Shown here: positions 10,610 through 21,598 of the stretch, piece by piece
Numbering within the stretch: position 1 is the stretch's first letter
Layout: every line of letters begins with the position of its first letter
Origin: Piscinibacter caeni
GTDB taxonomy: Bacteria; Pseudomonadota; Gammaproteobacteria; Burkholderiales; Burkholderiaceae_C
Direction of reading: 5' to 3'
Length of the DNA: 64,000 bases
Assembly: GCA_003265685.1 (NCBI GenBank)
Contig: QJOU01000017.1
Location: 45,463-109,462, forward strand
Program-made: the position numbers and the translations under genes
The notes under the pieces: model-generated
What the model was told of the DNA's origin: nothing
Seen by the model: the letters and a program-made list of their open reading frames with translations, nothing else
Database searches by the model: none

Positions 10610-11785
10610 ATGGGAACCTTGCTGCGCCGCTGCCTGCTTCTGCCTGCCCTCGGCCTGCTGCTGGCCGGTTGCGCCGCGGTGCCACCGCTGCCGCAGGTCG
10701 AGCGCCTGCTCGACGACGCCGCCTTCGCCGCGCCGAGCGAGCCGGTCGACGCCGCGCAGCCCTTCGCCCTCAGCGAGCGGATGCGCCACTACCTGGAGGT
10801 GGAGATCGCACCGCAGCTGCGCCGCAAGGGCGCGCGCGACGGGCTGGTGGAGGCGCTGGCCAGCAAGGGCCAGCTGCGCATCGAATACGACGCGGCCAGC
10901 ACCCGCACCGCCGCGCAGGCCTTCGACGCCCGCGCCGGCAACTGCCTGTCGCTGGTGGTGATGACGGCTGCGATGGCGCGCCACCTGGGTGTGCCGGTCG
11001 AATTCAACGACGTGGTGACCGAGGAGGGCTGGGCGCGCGCCGGCGACCTGATGGTCAATGCCGGCCACGTCAACCTCACGCTCGGCCAGCGCCTGGTGGA
11101 AGACCGCCTGGGCCGCGACAGCGGCCGCACGGTGATGGTCGACTTCGACCCGCCGTCCGGCCGCTCGCGCCCGCTGGTGCGGTCGATCGGCGAGCGTACG
11201 GTGGTCGCGATGTTCATGAACAACCGCGCCGCCGAATCGCTGGTGGTCGGGCGCGTCGACGACGCCTACTGGTGGGTGCGCGGCGCGCTGCTGCAGGAGC
11301 CGACCTTCACGCCCTCGTACAACACGCTGGCGGTGGTCTACCAACGCCACGGTCGGCCACAGCAGGCCGAGCGCGTGCTGCGCTACCTGCTCGAGCGCGA
11401 GCCGGCCAACACCGCGCTGCTGGCCAACCTCGTCAACGCGCTGCGCGCGCAGGGCCGCGGCGCCGAGGCCGAAGCGGTGGCGCAGCGCCTCGCGAAGATC
11501 GAGCCCATGCCGCCGTTCCACTGGTACCAGCAGGGCGTGGCGGCGCTCGAGCGGCGCGACTACGCCGCCGCACGCGACGCCTTCACCCGCGAGGTCGAGC
11601 GCTCGGCCTACTACCACGAGTTCCATTTCGGCCTGGCGTTGGCCTACGCCGGCCTGGGCGATTTCACACGCGCGCGCCGCGAGGCCGAACTTGCGCTGCA
11701 GCACAGCAGCACCGGGCGCGAGCGCCAGCTCTACACCGCCAAGCTCGAGTGGCTCGAGAAGCAGCGCGGCACGCGCGTGCAGTGA
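10610..11785 (+). CDS. Transglutaminase-like/TPR lipoprotein
   Basis: 391 residues. The first 21 residues form a lipoprotein signal with lipobox LLLAGC (Cys21 lipidated). Residues 75-215 contain a transglutaminase-like core: ARAGNCLSLVVMTAAMARHL places the nucleophilic cysteine after Gly-Asn, and NAGHVNLTL could supply the histidine. Residues 230-390 contain three or four TPR repeats, for example around QEPTFTPSYNTLAVVYQRHG and YHEFHFGLALAYAGLGDFTR. It is probably an outer- or inner-membrane-anchored periplasmic scaffold or cysteine-protease-like protein. The ATG at 10610 is preferred because it gives the lipobox; a GTG is one codon earlier. It converges on oligopeptidase B with adjacent stops. 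Confidence 0.82.
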   Translation: MGTLLRRCLLLPALGLLLAGCAAVPPLPQVERLLDDAAFAAPSEPVDAAQPFALSERMRHYLEVEIAPQLRRKGARDGLVEALASKGQLRIEYDAASTRTAAQAFDARAGNCLSLVVMTAAMARHLGVPVEFNDVVTEEGWARAGDLMVNAGHVNLTLGQRLVEDRLGRDSGRTVMVDFDPPSGRSRPLVRSIGERTVVAMFMNNRAAESLVVGRVDDAYWWVRGALLQEPTFTPSYNTLAVVYQRHGRPQQAERVLRYLLEREPANTALLANLVNALRAQGRGAEAEAVAQRLAKIEPMPPFHWYQQGVAALERRDYAAARDAFTREVERSAYYHEFHFGLALAYAGLGDFTRARREAELALQHSSTGRERQLYTAKLEWLEKQRGTRVQ

Positions 11786-13831
<2,046 letters not shown>

Positions 13832-13853
13832 GCGGCAAGCATAAGCTCGCGCC

Positions 13854-14684
13854 ATGGACCCCGGCTTGCGCGGCCCGCGCCGCATCGTCTGCCTCACCGA
13901 GGAGACCACCGAATGGCTCTACCTGCTCGGGCAGGAGCTGCGCATCGTCGGCATCTCCGGCTACACCGTGCGCCCGCGCCGCGCGCGCCAGGAGAAGCCG
14001 CGTGTCTCGGCCTTCCTCGACGGCAAGATCGAGCGCATCGTCGCGCTCGAGCCGGACCTCGTGATCGGCTTCTCCGACATGCAGGCGGCGCTGGCCGACA
14101 AGCTGATCCGCGCCGGGCTCAACGTGCTGGTCACCAACCAGCGCACGCTGGCCGAGATCATGGCGACGCTGCGCCTGGTGGCCGGGCTGGTGGGCGCCGC
14201 GGAGCAGGCCGAGGCCTGGATCGCCGCCTGCGAGGCGCGCCACCGCGCCATCGCGCAGGCGGCCGCCGCCTGGCCGCGCCGGCCGCGCGTCTACTTCGAG
14301 GAGTGGGACGAGCCGATGATCAGCGCGATCGCCTGGGTGTCGGAGCTGATCGGCATCGCCGGCGGCGACGACGTGTTCCCGGAGCTGGCCGTGCAGCGCA
14401 TGGGCCGCGGGCGTGTGATCGCCGATGCGCTCGAGCCGGTGCGGCGCGCGCCGGACCTCATCGTCGGCAGCTGGTGCGGCAAGAAGTTCCGCCCCGAGCG
14501 CGTGGCCGCGCGGCCGGGCTGGGACACCGTGCCGGCGGTGCGGGCCGGCCGGCTGCACGAGATCAAGTCCTGCGACATCCTGCAGCCCGGCCCGGCTGCG
14601 CTGACCGACGGGCTCGAGCAGCTGCACCGGCTGTTCGCCGACTGGGCCGCTGCGGTCGAGACCGCCCCGCACCGAACGTCGTGA
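13854..14684 (+). CDS. Cobalamin-binding, BtuF-like substrate-binding domain protein
   Basis: 276 residues covering a periplasmic-binding-protein type-2 (vitamin B12/iron-complex) fold without any signal peptide. The opening RIVCLTEETTEWLYLLG, followed by RIVGISGYTVRP and EPDLVIGFSDMQ, is typical of BtuF-like proteins. A second lobe starts at RPRVYFEEWDEPMISA. Lack of an export signal means it either acts in the cytosol or is exported by an unrecognised route. Many Burkholderiales homologues share this feature, as I recall. No cobalamin riboswitch precedes it, since its start is 22 bases from the divergent ptrB start. The MFS gene follows four bases after its stop. Confidence 0.82.
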   Translation: MDPGLRGPRRIVCLTEETTEWLYLLGQELRIVGISGYTVRPRRARQEKPRVSAFLDGKIERIVALEPDLVIGFSDMQAALADKLIRAGLNVLVTNQRTLAEIMATLRLVAGLVGAAEQAEAWIAACEARHRAIAQAAAAWPRRPRVYFEEWDEPMISAIAWVSELIGIAGGDDVFPELAVQRMGRGRVIADALEPVRRAPDLIVGSWCGKKFRPERVAARPGWDTVPAVRAGRLHEIKSCDILQPGPAALTDGLEQLHRLFADWAAAVETAPHRTS

Positions 14685-14688
14685 CCGC

Positions 14689-16230
14689 ATGAACACCTCC
14701 CCCACGCCAAAGGCGACCCGCCGCGAATGGATCGGCCTGGCCGTCATCGCGCTGCCCTGCATGGTCTACGCGATGGACCTGACCGTGCTGAACCTCGCGC
14801 TGCCGGCGATCAGCGCGCAGCTGCGCCCCTCGGCCGCGCAGCAGCTGTGGATGATCGACATCTACGGCTTCTTCGTCGCCGCCTTCCTGATCACCATGGG
14901 CACCCTGGGCGACCGGCTCGGCCGGCGCCGCCTGCTGCTGATCGGCGCAGCCGCGTTCGCGCTCGCGTCGGCCATCGCCGCCTTCGCCGAGAGCGCCGAA
15001 CTGCTGATCGTGATGCGTGCGCTGCTGGGCATCGCCGGCGCGACGGTGGCGCCCTCGACGCTCTCGCTGATCCGCAACATGTTCCACGACGAGCGCGAGC
15101 GCCAGTTCGCGATCGGGCTGTGGATCTCGGCCTACTCGGTGGGCGGCGCGATCGGCCCGCTGGTGGGCGGCGTGCTGCTGCAGTTCTTCGGCTGGGGGTC
15201 GGTGTTCCTCGCCGCCGTGCCGGTGATGGTGCTGGTGCTCGTGCTCGGCCCGACGCTGCTGCCCGAGTACCGCGATGCGCACGCCGGCCGCATCGACCTG
15301 CTCAGCGTGGCGCAGTCGCTCGTCGCGGTGCTGGCGCTGATCTACGGCCTCAAGCGCATCGCCGAACACGGCTGGTCGGCCGCCGATGGCGGGGCGATGG
15401 TCGCCGGCCTCTTGGTCGGCGTGCTGTTCGTGCGCCGCCAGGCGACGCTGGCCTACCCGCTGCTGGACCTGAGCCTGTTCCGCCAGCGCGCCTTCGCCGG
15501 CGCGATCGCGGCCTACGGGCTGTCGAGCCTGGCGATGTTCGGCGTCTACATCTTCGTCACGCAGTACCTGCAGCTGGTGCTCGGCCTGAGCCCGCTGCAG
15601 GCCGGCCTGACGACACTGCCCTGGGCGCTCGCCTTCATCGTCGGTTCGCTGCTGTCGCCGAAGCTGCTGCAGCGCTGGTCGCGCAACACGGTGCTGGTGG
15701 GCGGGCTGCTGTTCTCCGCCTCGGGCTACCTGATGCTGCTGGCGCTGGACGGGCCGTTTGCGCTCCCGCTGCTGGTCGTCGCGACCTTCGTGATGAGCCT
15801 GGGCATGGCGCCGGTGTTCACGATCGGCAACGAGATGATCATCACCGCCGCCCCGCCGCAGCGCGCCGGGGCGGCCTCGGCGCTGTCGGAGACCGCCTCG
15901 GAGTTCAGCGGCGCGCTCGGCATCGCGCTGCTGGGCAGTGCCGGCGCGGCGCTGTACGGCTGGCGCCTGGTGCCGGCACTGCCGACCGGGCTGGATGCCG
16001 CCGCGCTGCAGGCCGCGCGCGCCACGCTCGGCGGCGCGATGGACGTGGCGCAGGCCCTGCCGGCCGGCGCCGCCGACACCTTGCGCGCGGCGGCACGTGC
16101 TGCCTTCGTCGACACCGTGCAGGCCGTGGCGCTGGTGGCCGCCGTACTGATCGCGCTGGCCGCCTGGCTGGCCGGGCGCATCCTGCGCGGGCCGGGGGCG
16201 CCGCGCGTGGCGCAGGCGATCCCCGATTGA
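14689..16230 (+). CDS. MFS multidrug efflux transporter, DHA2 (14-helix) family
   Basis: 513 residues, all but the termini hydrophobic, with about 14 membrane helices as expected for drug:proton antiporter family 2. The first helix ends in MDLTVLNLALPAI. Motif A appears as GDRLGRRRLLLIGA, and motif C is represented by GLWISAYSVGGAIGPLVGG. It is close in pattern to SmvA/QacA-type exporters of cationic drugs. It starts four bases after the cobalamin-binding gene, so the pair is likely cotranscribed, although no functional link is evident. A strongly hydrophobic Ala-rich last helix precedes the stop. Confidence 0.92.
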   Translation: MNTSPTPKATRREWIGLAVIALPCMVYAMDLTVLNLALPAISAQLRPSAAQQLWMIDIYGFFVAAFLITMGTLGDRLGRRRLLLIGAAAFALASAIAAFAESAELLIVMRALLGIAGATVAPSTLSLIRNMFHDERERQFAIGLWISAYSVGGAIGPLVGGVLLQFFGWGSVFLAAVPVMVLVLVLGPTLLPEYRDAHAGRIDLLSVAQSLVAVLALIYGLKRIAEHGWSAADGGAMVAGLLVGVLFVRRQATLAYPLLDLSLFRQRAFAGAIAAYGLSSLAMFGVYIFVTQYLQLVLGLSPLQAGLTTLPWALAFIVGSLLSPKLLQRWSRNTVLVGGLLFSASGYLMLLALDGPFALPLLVVATFVMSLGMAPVFTIGNEMIITAAPPQRAGAASALSETASEFSGALGIALLGSAGAALYGWRLVPALPTGLDAAALQAARATLGGAMDVAQALPAGAADTLRAAARAAFVDTVQAVALVAAVLIALAAWLAGRILRGPGAPRVAQAIPD

Positions 16231-16341
16231 GCCGGCCGGAGCGCGGCGCAGAATCGCTGCCCGCATCGCGCCGGGCGCCTGCCGGCGCGAGGCGGTCAGC
16301 TTCGGCGCCTGCTCGAGCATCACCGCGGCCAGCGGCCCGGG

Positions 16342-18807
16342 TCAGTCCAGATGCCGATTCAGGCGCGCCGCCGCCGCCATGGTGAGGACGGCGCAGGCGG
16401 CGAAGGCGGCGACCAGCAAGGCACCGTCGGCGGCATGCAGGGGCCGCAGGCCCAGCAGTCGGCTGAGCGTCGGGATCTGGACCAGCGCGCCGAGCGATGC
16501 GAGCGTGCCGGCGACGAGCCAGCGAGCGGTGGGCTGGCGCAACTGCGTCAGGCCGGCCGTGATGCCGGCGCTGGCCGTCAGCAGCACGCTCAAAGCCATC
16601 GCGCGCGCGTGCTCGACATCGCGGTCGGCACCGAGCGCGTGCAGGTAGCTCCAGACCACCGCCACGCTCACGAGCCCACCGACCAGGACGATGGCCAACC
16701 AGCTGTCGGCCGAGAAGAAGCGCGCCCGGCGGCGGCGCCGTACCGGTGCGAGCGGTCCCGTCGAGGGCAGGTCCTGGAAGGCCAGCATCGCCGTCGGATG
16801 GATGACGAGCTCCAGCCACACGATGTGGACCGGCAGGAACAGCAGGGGCAGGTCCATCAGCGGGATCGCGGCCGCCCCGATCACGAGCGGCAGGTGGACG
16901 AGCAGCAGGTAGGCAAAGGCGAGCCGCAGGTTCTGGAACAGCTGGCGACCTTCGGCCACCGCATCGACGATCGTCCTGAAGTTGTCGTCGAGCAGCACCA
17001 CCGGAGCGACCTCCCGGGCACTGCGCGTGCCGCGCTCCCCCATGGCCACGCCGATGTCGGCCAGGCGCAGCGCGGGCACGTCGTTGACGCCATCGCCCGT
17101 GACGGCGACCAGCTCGCCCTGCGCCTGCAAGGCCTTCACCAGGGCGAGCTTCTGCGGCGGGGTGGCGCGCGCCACCACGTGCACTTCGCGATGCGCGTCG
17201 AGTCGGGCCCCCGCGTCGTCGTCGGGCGCCAGGGCGATCACGGTCGGCCGGGTGCCGCCGAGCCCGATCTCGCGTGCGATCGCCGCCGCCGTGGCTGGAT
17301 GGTCGCCGGTGACCATGATCACGCGCATGCCGGCGCCGATGCATTCCGCAATGGCATCGCGGACACCCTCGCGGACCGGATCCTCGAAGGCCAGCAGGCC
17401 GACGAACTCGAAGCCGTCCTCGGGTTCGCCGTCGACGCGGGCGCCCGAGGGCATGGGGCGCCTGGCGCAGCCGATGACCTTGTGGCCCGACCGGGCGTAC
17501 TCCTCCACGCGCGCCAGCCAGCCGGCTCGTTCGTCCTCCGGCAAGACACAGCTCGCCAGCACGGTCTCGGGCGCCCCCTTCGTGAAGGCGGCCACGTCTC
17601 CCCCGGCCCGGCGCAAGACCACCGTCTCGCGACGCCGGGATTCGGTGAACGGGAAGTCCGCCAACCTGGTGGCCGGCGGCAGCGGGCCGGCCGCGCCGCG
17701 CAGGGCCTGGTCGAGCGGGTCGCCGCTGTCCGGCCGCGAGGCGAACGCGGCCGCCTCGAGCAGCGTGTCCTCGCCGACACCGACGGCGGGTGCCCGATGG
17801 GCCAGCACCAGCGACCCGGCGGTGATCGTTCCGGTCTTGTCGGACACGATGCAGCTGACGCGGCCGATGTTCTCCACGGCCACCGCGCGCCGTACCAGGG
17901 CGTTCCTGCGCGCCAGCCGGAAGACGCCGACGCCGAGGAAGAAGGTGTAGACGACCGGGAACTCCTCGGGCAGCGCGGCCACGGCCAGCGTCACCGCGCT
18001 GAGGACGGCATCGATCCACCCATGTCCATGCCAGAGCCTGATCGCGGCCAGCACGACGCACATGACGACGGCCAGGCCGATCAGCACGGCCACCAGTTCA
18101 CCGATGGCCTTCTGCAGCGGGGTGGCGGCGTGGCTGCCTTCGGTGGCGGAGCGGACGATCTCGCCATAACGCGTCTCGCCGCCGATGAACGCGATGCGCA
18201 GGTGTGCCGTGCCGGTGAGCAGGCGTGTTCCTGCCGTCCCCCAGTGCTCGTCCGGCGCGCTGGCCGGCAGAGGCGAATCCGGGTCGAGGGCACGCTTGGG
18301 CACCGGCAGCGACTCGCCGGTCAGGGTCGATTCGTCGACCTGCAGACCGGTGCCCGACACCAGGAGCCCGTCGGCGGGGAAGTACTCGCCGGGCACCACC
18401 TCGACCAGGTCGCCCGGGACCAGCTCCCGTGACGCAATCTCGCGCCACTGTCCGTCGCGCGAGACCCGGGCCGAGCTGGCCAGGCGGCTCGCCAGCCCCG
18501 CGGAGGAGGCGGACGTCCGTCGATGCAGGTAGGCATCCATGCCGAGCAAGGGCAGCAGCGCGGCGAGCAAGGTGAGCGACTCGGCGATCTGCCCGAGCAG
18601 CCCGAACAGGCCCGCGGTCAGCACCAGGAACCAGAGCATCGGGTCGCGTGCCGTCTCGCGCGCGATGGCCCGCCAGCCGCTGCCGGTCTGCACCACGATG
18701 TCGTTGAACCCGGCGCTGCGCCGGGCGTCGACCTGCTCGGTGCTCAGGCCCTGCGTGCCCGGGCCCACCTCGGACAGCCGCTCGAGCGGCACTTCGCGCC
18801 GGCTCAT
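16342..18807 (-). CDS. Cation-transporting P-type ATPase (P2-type)
   Basis: 821 residues. Key motifs are the actuator loop DESTLTGESLPV, the membrane PEEFP (PEGL position), the phosphorylation site SDKTGTIT with Asp323, the nucleotide-site FTKGAPE, the hinge TGDGVNDVPAL, and ten or so membrane helices. PEEFPVVYTFFLG and the C-terminal domain place it with P2A/P2B-like calcium/cation pumps rather than heavy-metal P1 pumps. No metal-binding extension is present. It starts 48 bases after the octaheme cytochrome stop and is probably the last gene of the FNR-controlled unit. I recall that Pseudomonas Anr regulons also contain a cation P-type ATPase. The transported ion cannot be decided here. Confidence 0.9.
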   Translation of the reverse strand: MSRREVPLERLSEVGPGTQGLSTEQVDARRSAGFNDIVVQTGSGWRAIARETARDPMLWFLVLTAGLFGLLGQIAESLTLLAALLPLLGMDAYLHRRTSASSAGLASRLASSARVSRDGQWREIASRELVPGDLVEVVPGEYFPADGLLVSGTGLQVDESTLTGESLPVPKRALDPDSPLPASAPDEHWGTAGTRLLTGTAHLRIAFIGGETRYGEIVRSATEGSHAATPLQKAIGELVAVLIGLAVVMCVVLAAIRLWHGHGWIDAVLSAVTLAVAALPEEFPVVYTFFLGVGVFRLARRNALVRRAVAVENIGRVSCIVSDKTGTITAGSLVLAHRAPAVGVGEDTLLEAAAFASRPDSGDPLDQALRGAAGPLPPATRLADFPFTESRRRETVVLRRAGGDVAAFTKGAPETVLASCVLPEDERAGWLARVEEYARSGHKVIGCARRPMPSGARVDGEPEDGFEFVGLLAFEDPVREGVRDAIAECIGAGMRVIMVTGDHPATAAAIAREIGLGGTRPTVIALAPDDDAGARLDAHREVHVVARATPPQKLALVKALQAQGELVAVTGDGVNDVPALRLADIGVAMGERGTRSAREVAPVVLLDDNFRTIVDAVAEGRQLFQNLRLAFAYLLLVHLPLVIGAAAIPLMDLPLLFLPVHIVWLELVIHPTAMLAFQDLPSTGPLAPVRRRRRARFFSADSWLAIVLVGGLVSVAVVWSYLHALGADRDVEHARAMALSVLLTASAGITAGLTQLRQPTARWLVAGTLASLGALVQIPTLSRLLGLRPLHAADGALLVAAFAACAVLTMAAAARLNRHLD

Positions 18808-18855
18808 GGCGCATCGGCCCCGCAGGCGATCGCGCCCATCCCGGGCCGCGGTGCA

Positions 18856-19593
18856 TCACTCACGCTCGCGCCCGCCCCGTTCCCGCCCGCGTCCCTTGTC
18901 CGGCTCCAAGCGCGGATCCCGGTGGCACTCGACGCAGTCCTGGAAGTCGCGGATGCCCTCTTCGAGGTGCTCCGCGCGCACCTTGGCCTCCGAGTGCTCG
19001 TGGCAGCCGTAGCAGGTGTAGCGGCCGTAGTCGTTGTTCTTGTGGCAGGTCACGCACGTTGCCTGGTGGTCGCGGTCGAGCACGAAGTGCTTGTCGTGGT
19101 CGAAGGTCGCCGGCTTCCAGGCCCTGTCGCCGTGGCACTGGCTGCACTCCTCCTTCACGGCTCGGTGCATCGTGTCCTTCGGCGCCGCATGGCAGGAGGA
19201 GCACTGGCCCTTCACCGACGCCTTCAGCAGCGCGTGCGAGAAGGGCTTGCGGCTGCGCTTGGTGAGCCTGGGGCCCTGATGATCGCTGTGGCATGCCATG
19301 CAATCCTGCTCGATCAGCTCCTGGTGGAAGGAGACCTTGACGGTGCGCGTCAGGATCGGCACCCCCTTGGTCGTCTTCAGGCCGACCTCGGCCACCGCAT
19401 GGCATTCGATGCAGCGTTGCGTCGACGCACCTCGCCAGGCGGCGTGGCAGGCGAAGCAGTCGGTGGCGAGCTGCTCGTGGCCCTTCACCAGCGGCCCGGG
19501 GCTGATCATCAGGTGCGGATAGACGAAGGCCAGCGCGACGAGCACCACCAGGTTGAGCGCGACGACGATCCACAGCACGGGGCGCTTCTTCAC
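18856..19593 (-). CDS. Membrane-anchored octaheme cytochrome c
   Basis: 245 residues. A single uncleaved-looking membrane helix (about 7-29) is followed by a periplasmic domain with eight CXXCH motifs at residues 46, 61, 98, 131, 150, 180, 194 and 220. Extra histidines (for example 90, 105, 120, 143, 165, 169 and 176) can supply the second axial ligands. Spacing resembles cytochrome c3/NapC-related chains, but I cannot match a named family. The tail is a charged Arg/Glu repeat. The GTG start at 19593-19591 overlaps the TGA of the cytochrome-b-like gene (GTGA), implying translational coupling. It would accept electrons from that membrane partner and carry them across the periplasm. Confidence 0.88.
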   Translation of the reverse strand: MKKRPVLWIVVALNLVVLVALAFVYPHLMISPGPLVKGHEQLATDCFACHAAWRGASTQRCIECHAVAEVGLKTTKGVPILTRTVKVSFHQELIEQDCMACHSDHQGPRLTKRSRKPFSHALLKASVKGQCSSCHAAPKDTMHRAVKEECSQCHGDRAWKPATFDHDKHFVLDRDHQATCVTCHKNNDYGRYTCYGCHEHSEAKVRAEHLEEGIRDFQDCVECHRDPRLEPDKGRGRERGGRERE

Positions 19594-20174
19594 TTCCAGC
19601 CCCAGAAGAGGAAGATCGCCGTGATGTGTGCCGTGGCCAGCACGGCGAAGGCCAGCGTGATCGGGAAGTGCACCACGCGCCACTGCCTGACCGCGTCGAA
19701 GGTCAGGCTGTCCCAGTAGAGCTGGTCTTCGAGCTCGGCTTCGGCCAGGCCGCGGGCGCGCATGCGCTGCCTTGCTTCCTCCAGGCGCCGGCGCGAGCGG
19801 TCCAGCAGGAACTTGCCCGTCAGGCCGCTGCCGACGTTGATCAGCATCGCCCACACCGCCAGCCAGCCGAGGATGGCGTTGAAGTGCACGCCGGCATGCA
19901 CCAGCACCAGCAGCGAGCCCAGCCAGGCCAGCAACTCGTGCCAGCGCAGGAGCTTCGCCGGGTGACCGCGCTGGATGAGCTTGCGCTTGCGCAGCGAGTA
20001 GGCGGTGGAGCCGATGATCAGCAGCGTGCCCGGGATGCCGAGCCAGCGGCCCACCCACAGCAGGTCGAGCAGGTGCAGCACGCCATCCAGGGCCAGCGCG
20101 AGGACGGCGAGCAGCGAAAACGCCGCCACGAACGGGAGCACCTCGCGCCGGAAGAGTCGGGCCTTCAGCGGCAT
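19590..20174 (-). CDS. Cytochrome-b-like four-helix membrane protein
   Basis: 194 residues with four to five membrane helices. Histidines sit at helix positions suited to haem b: His79, His93 and His97 in one region and His169 and His183 in the last two helices (VVHFP, TAHIT). A charged helical loop at about 125-155 separates the two halves. The fold resembles small cytochrome b561/ferric-reductase-like domains. Its start ATG overlaps the reductase TGA by one base (TGATG), and its stop overlaps the octaheme GTG. All three products should therefore be made in step, and electron flow from reductase through b-haems to the octaheme protein is the natural reading. Haem binding is inferred, not proven. 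Confidence 0.8.
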   Translation of the reverse strand: MPLKARLFRREVLPFVAAFSLLAVLALALDGVLHLLDLLWVGRWLGIPGTLLIIGSTAYSLRKRKLIQRGHPAKLLRWHELLAWLGSLLVLVHAGVHFNAILGWLAVWAMLINVGSGLTGKFLLDRSRRRLEEARQRMRARGLAEAELEDQLYWDSLTFDAVRQWRVVHFPITLAFAVLATAHITAIFLFWGWK

Positions 20175-21403
20175 CAGGCCTCCAGCACCAGCGATGCCGC
20201 GGGCCGGCCGACGCACATCAGGCAGTGGCCCGCTGCCACGTCGTGGTCGGGCGGGTGCTCGTATCGGACGCTGCCTTCGAGCACGCGGGTCTCGCAGCTG
20301 CCGCAACCGCCCGAGCGGCAACCCGATTCGACCTCGATGCCGTGGCGCTCGGCGAAGTCGAGCAGCGACGCGTCCTTGCCGTCCCAGATCAGCGTGCGGC
20401 CCGAGCGCTGGAACTTCACTTCGACGCCGGTCACGACGGCCATCGGCGCCGCTTCCGCGCCCGGCAGCTTCACGGATGCCGGGCCGAAGGCCTCGTAGTG
20501 GATGTCCGTGACCGGCACGCCCCACCCGGCCAGGGCCGGCACGAGGGTCTGCATCATGGCCGGCGGCCCGCAGACGTAGAACTGGTGTCGCCCGTGCGGC
20601 AGCGTACTGCGCAGCAGATCGACATCCACGTGCCCCGCATGCTGGTAGTCGCGGCCCGGCACGTCGGCCGGGGTCGGGCGGCTGTAGACGACATGGAGTC
20701 TCAGCGTGGGGTGCGAGGCCGCCAGTTCCTCGAGCTGAGCCTTGAACGCGTGTTCGTCGCTGTTGCGCAGCCCGTAGTAAAGGTGCACCGCCCGCTCAGG
20801 CTGGTTCGCGATGCACCAGCGCAGCATGCTCATCATCGGCGTGATGCCGATGCCGCCGCCGACCAGCACCACCGGGACGGAAGGGTCGGGGTCGATGAAG
20901 AAGTGCCCCGAGGGCGCCTTCACGCGCAGGATGTCACCGACCCGCACGTGGTCGTGGAAGTGGTTCGACGAGACGCCCGGCAGGAACTCCGGATGGTCGT
21001 GCGGTGGCGGCACCCGCTTGATGGTCACGCGGTAGTGCGCGGGCTCCGGAGCATCGGAGAGCGAGTAGCACCGCGTGATCGTCCGCGCGGACTCGGCGCC
21101 ACCGGCCACGTTCAGCGAGAAGGTCAGGAACTGGCCGGGTCGGAAGGCCGGCAGCGGCTGACCGTCGACCGGCTGCAGGTAGAAGGAGCACTGGGTTCGC
21201 GCCGCATCCTCGAGGCTGCGCTGCACCACCTTGAACTCGCGCCAGCCTTCCCAGGCGAGGTCGGGCCGGCTCGCCGTGGCGGCGGGCCGGGCCGGAGTCA
21301 TCGGTGCCGACGCCCTCCGGCGTCGCAGCACCACGCCGATGCCCACCGCGAGCTGCAGCAGCAGGGCAGCCGAGATCCATCCGAGCAGTTCAGCAGCGGT
21401 CAT
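20174..21403 (-). CDS. Membrane-anchored FAD/NAD(P)H reductase with C-terminal 2Fe-2S ferredoxin domain
   Basis: 409 residues. An N-terminal helix (about 4-26) anchors the protein. Then come an FAD-binding barrel (about 50-175: TRCYSLSDAPE is the R-x-Y-S flavin motif), an NAD(P)-binding domain with VVLVGGGIGITPMMSML and FYVCGPPAMM, and a plant-type ferredoxin domain. The iron-sulphur ligands are Cys362, Cys367, Cys370 and Cys394 or 397 (CRSGGCGSC pattern). This is the layout of Hcr and phthalate-reductase-like enzymes. It takes electrons from NAD(P)H and would pass them to the b-type partner encoded immediately downstream. The start ATG at 21403 lies 48 bases downstream of a predicted FNR-dependent transcription start. 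Confidence 0.9.
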   Translation of the reverse strand: MTAAELLGWISAALLLQLAVGIGVVLRRRRASAPMTPARPAATASRPDLAWEGWREFKVVQRSLEDAARTQCSFYLQPVDGQPLPAFRPGQFLTFSLNVAGGAESARTITRCYSLSDAPEPAHYRVTIKRVPPPHDHPEFLPGVSSNHFHDHVRVGDILRVKAPSGHFFIDPDPSVPVVLVGGGIGITPMMSMLRWCIANQPERAVHLYYGLRNSDEHAFKAQLEELAASHPTLRLHVVYSRPTPADVPGRDYQHAGHVDVDLLRSTLPHGRHQFYVCGPPAMMQTLVPALAGWGVPVTDIHYEAFGPASVKLPGAEAAPMAVVTGVEVKFQRSGRTLIWDGKDASLLDFAERHGIEVESGCRSGGCGSCETRVLEGSVRYEHPPDHDVAAGHCLMCVGRPAASLVLEA

Positions 21404-21450
21404 CCAGGTTCCGTGAACTCGCCGGTCGTCGATCGCGGAGCGGCCGAGCC

Positions 21451-21499
21451 GCGATCGATTCTGGGAGCCGGCGACCTCTGCACGCTTGAGTGGCGTCAA
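21451..21499 (-). promoter_or_regulatory. FNR/Anr-type class II promoter
   Basis: TTGA-N6-TCAA occupies 21486-21499, centre 21492.5. On the minus strand a CAGAAT -10 hexamer lies at 21463-21458, predicting transcription from about 21451. The dyad centre is then exactly 41.5 bases upstream, the classical position for FNR-activated class II promoters. The start codon of the reductase is 48 bases further on. The half-sites match the TTGA/TCAA core but not the outer T/A of the full consensus. Expression under oxygen limitation is inferred. Confidence 0.65.
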
Positions 21500-21598
21500 G
21501 CGCGCGGGCCGTTCACTGCGGCGCTTCGGGCGAGCCGGGACCCGAGCGCCATCGGGCGTGCGCCCGCCACCTCCGGATGGTCGAATGGAGTCGACGCA

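Noticed and set aside
13832..13853. Cobalamin riboswitch ahead of the cobalamin-binding gene
   Set aside because: Only 22 bases separate it from the divergent ptrB start, too short for the aptamer.
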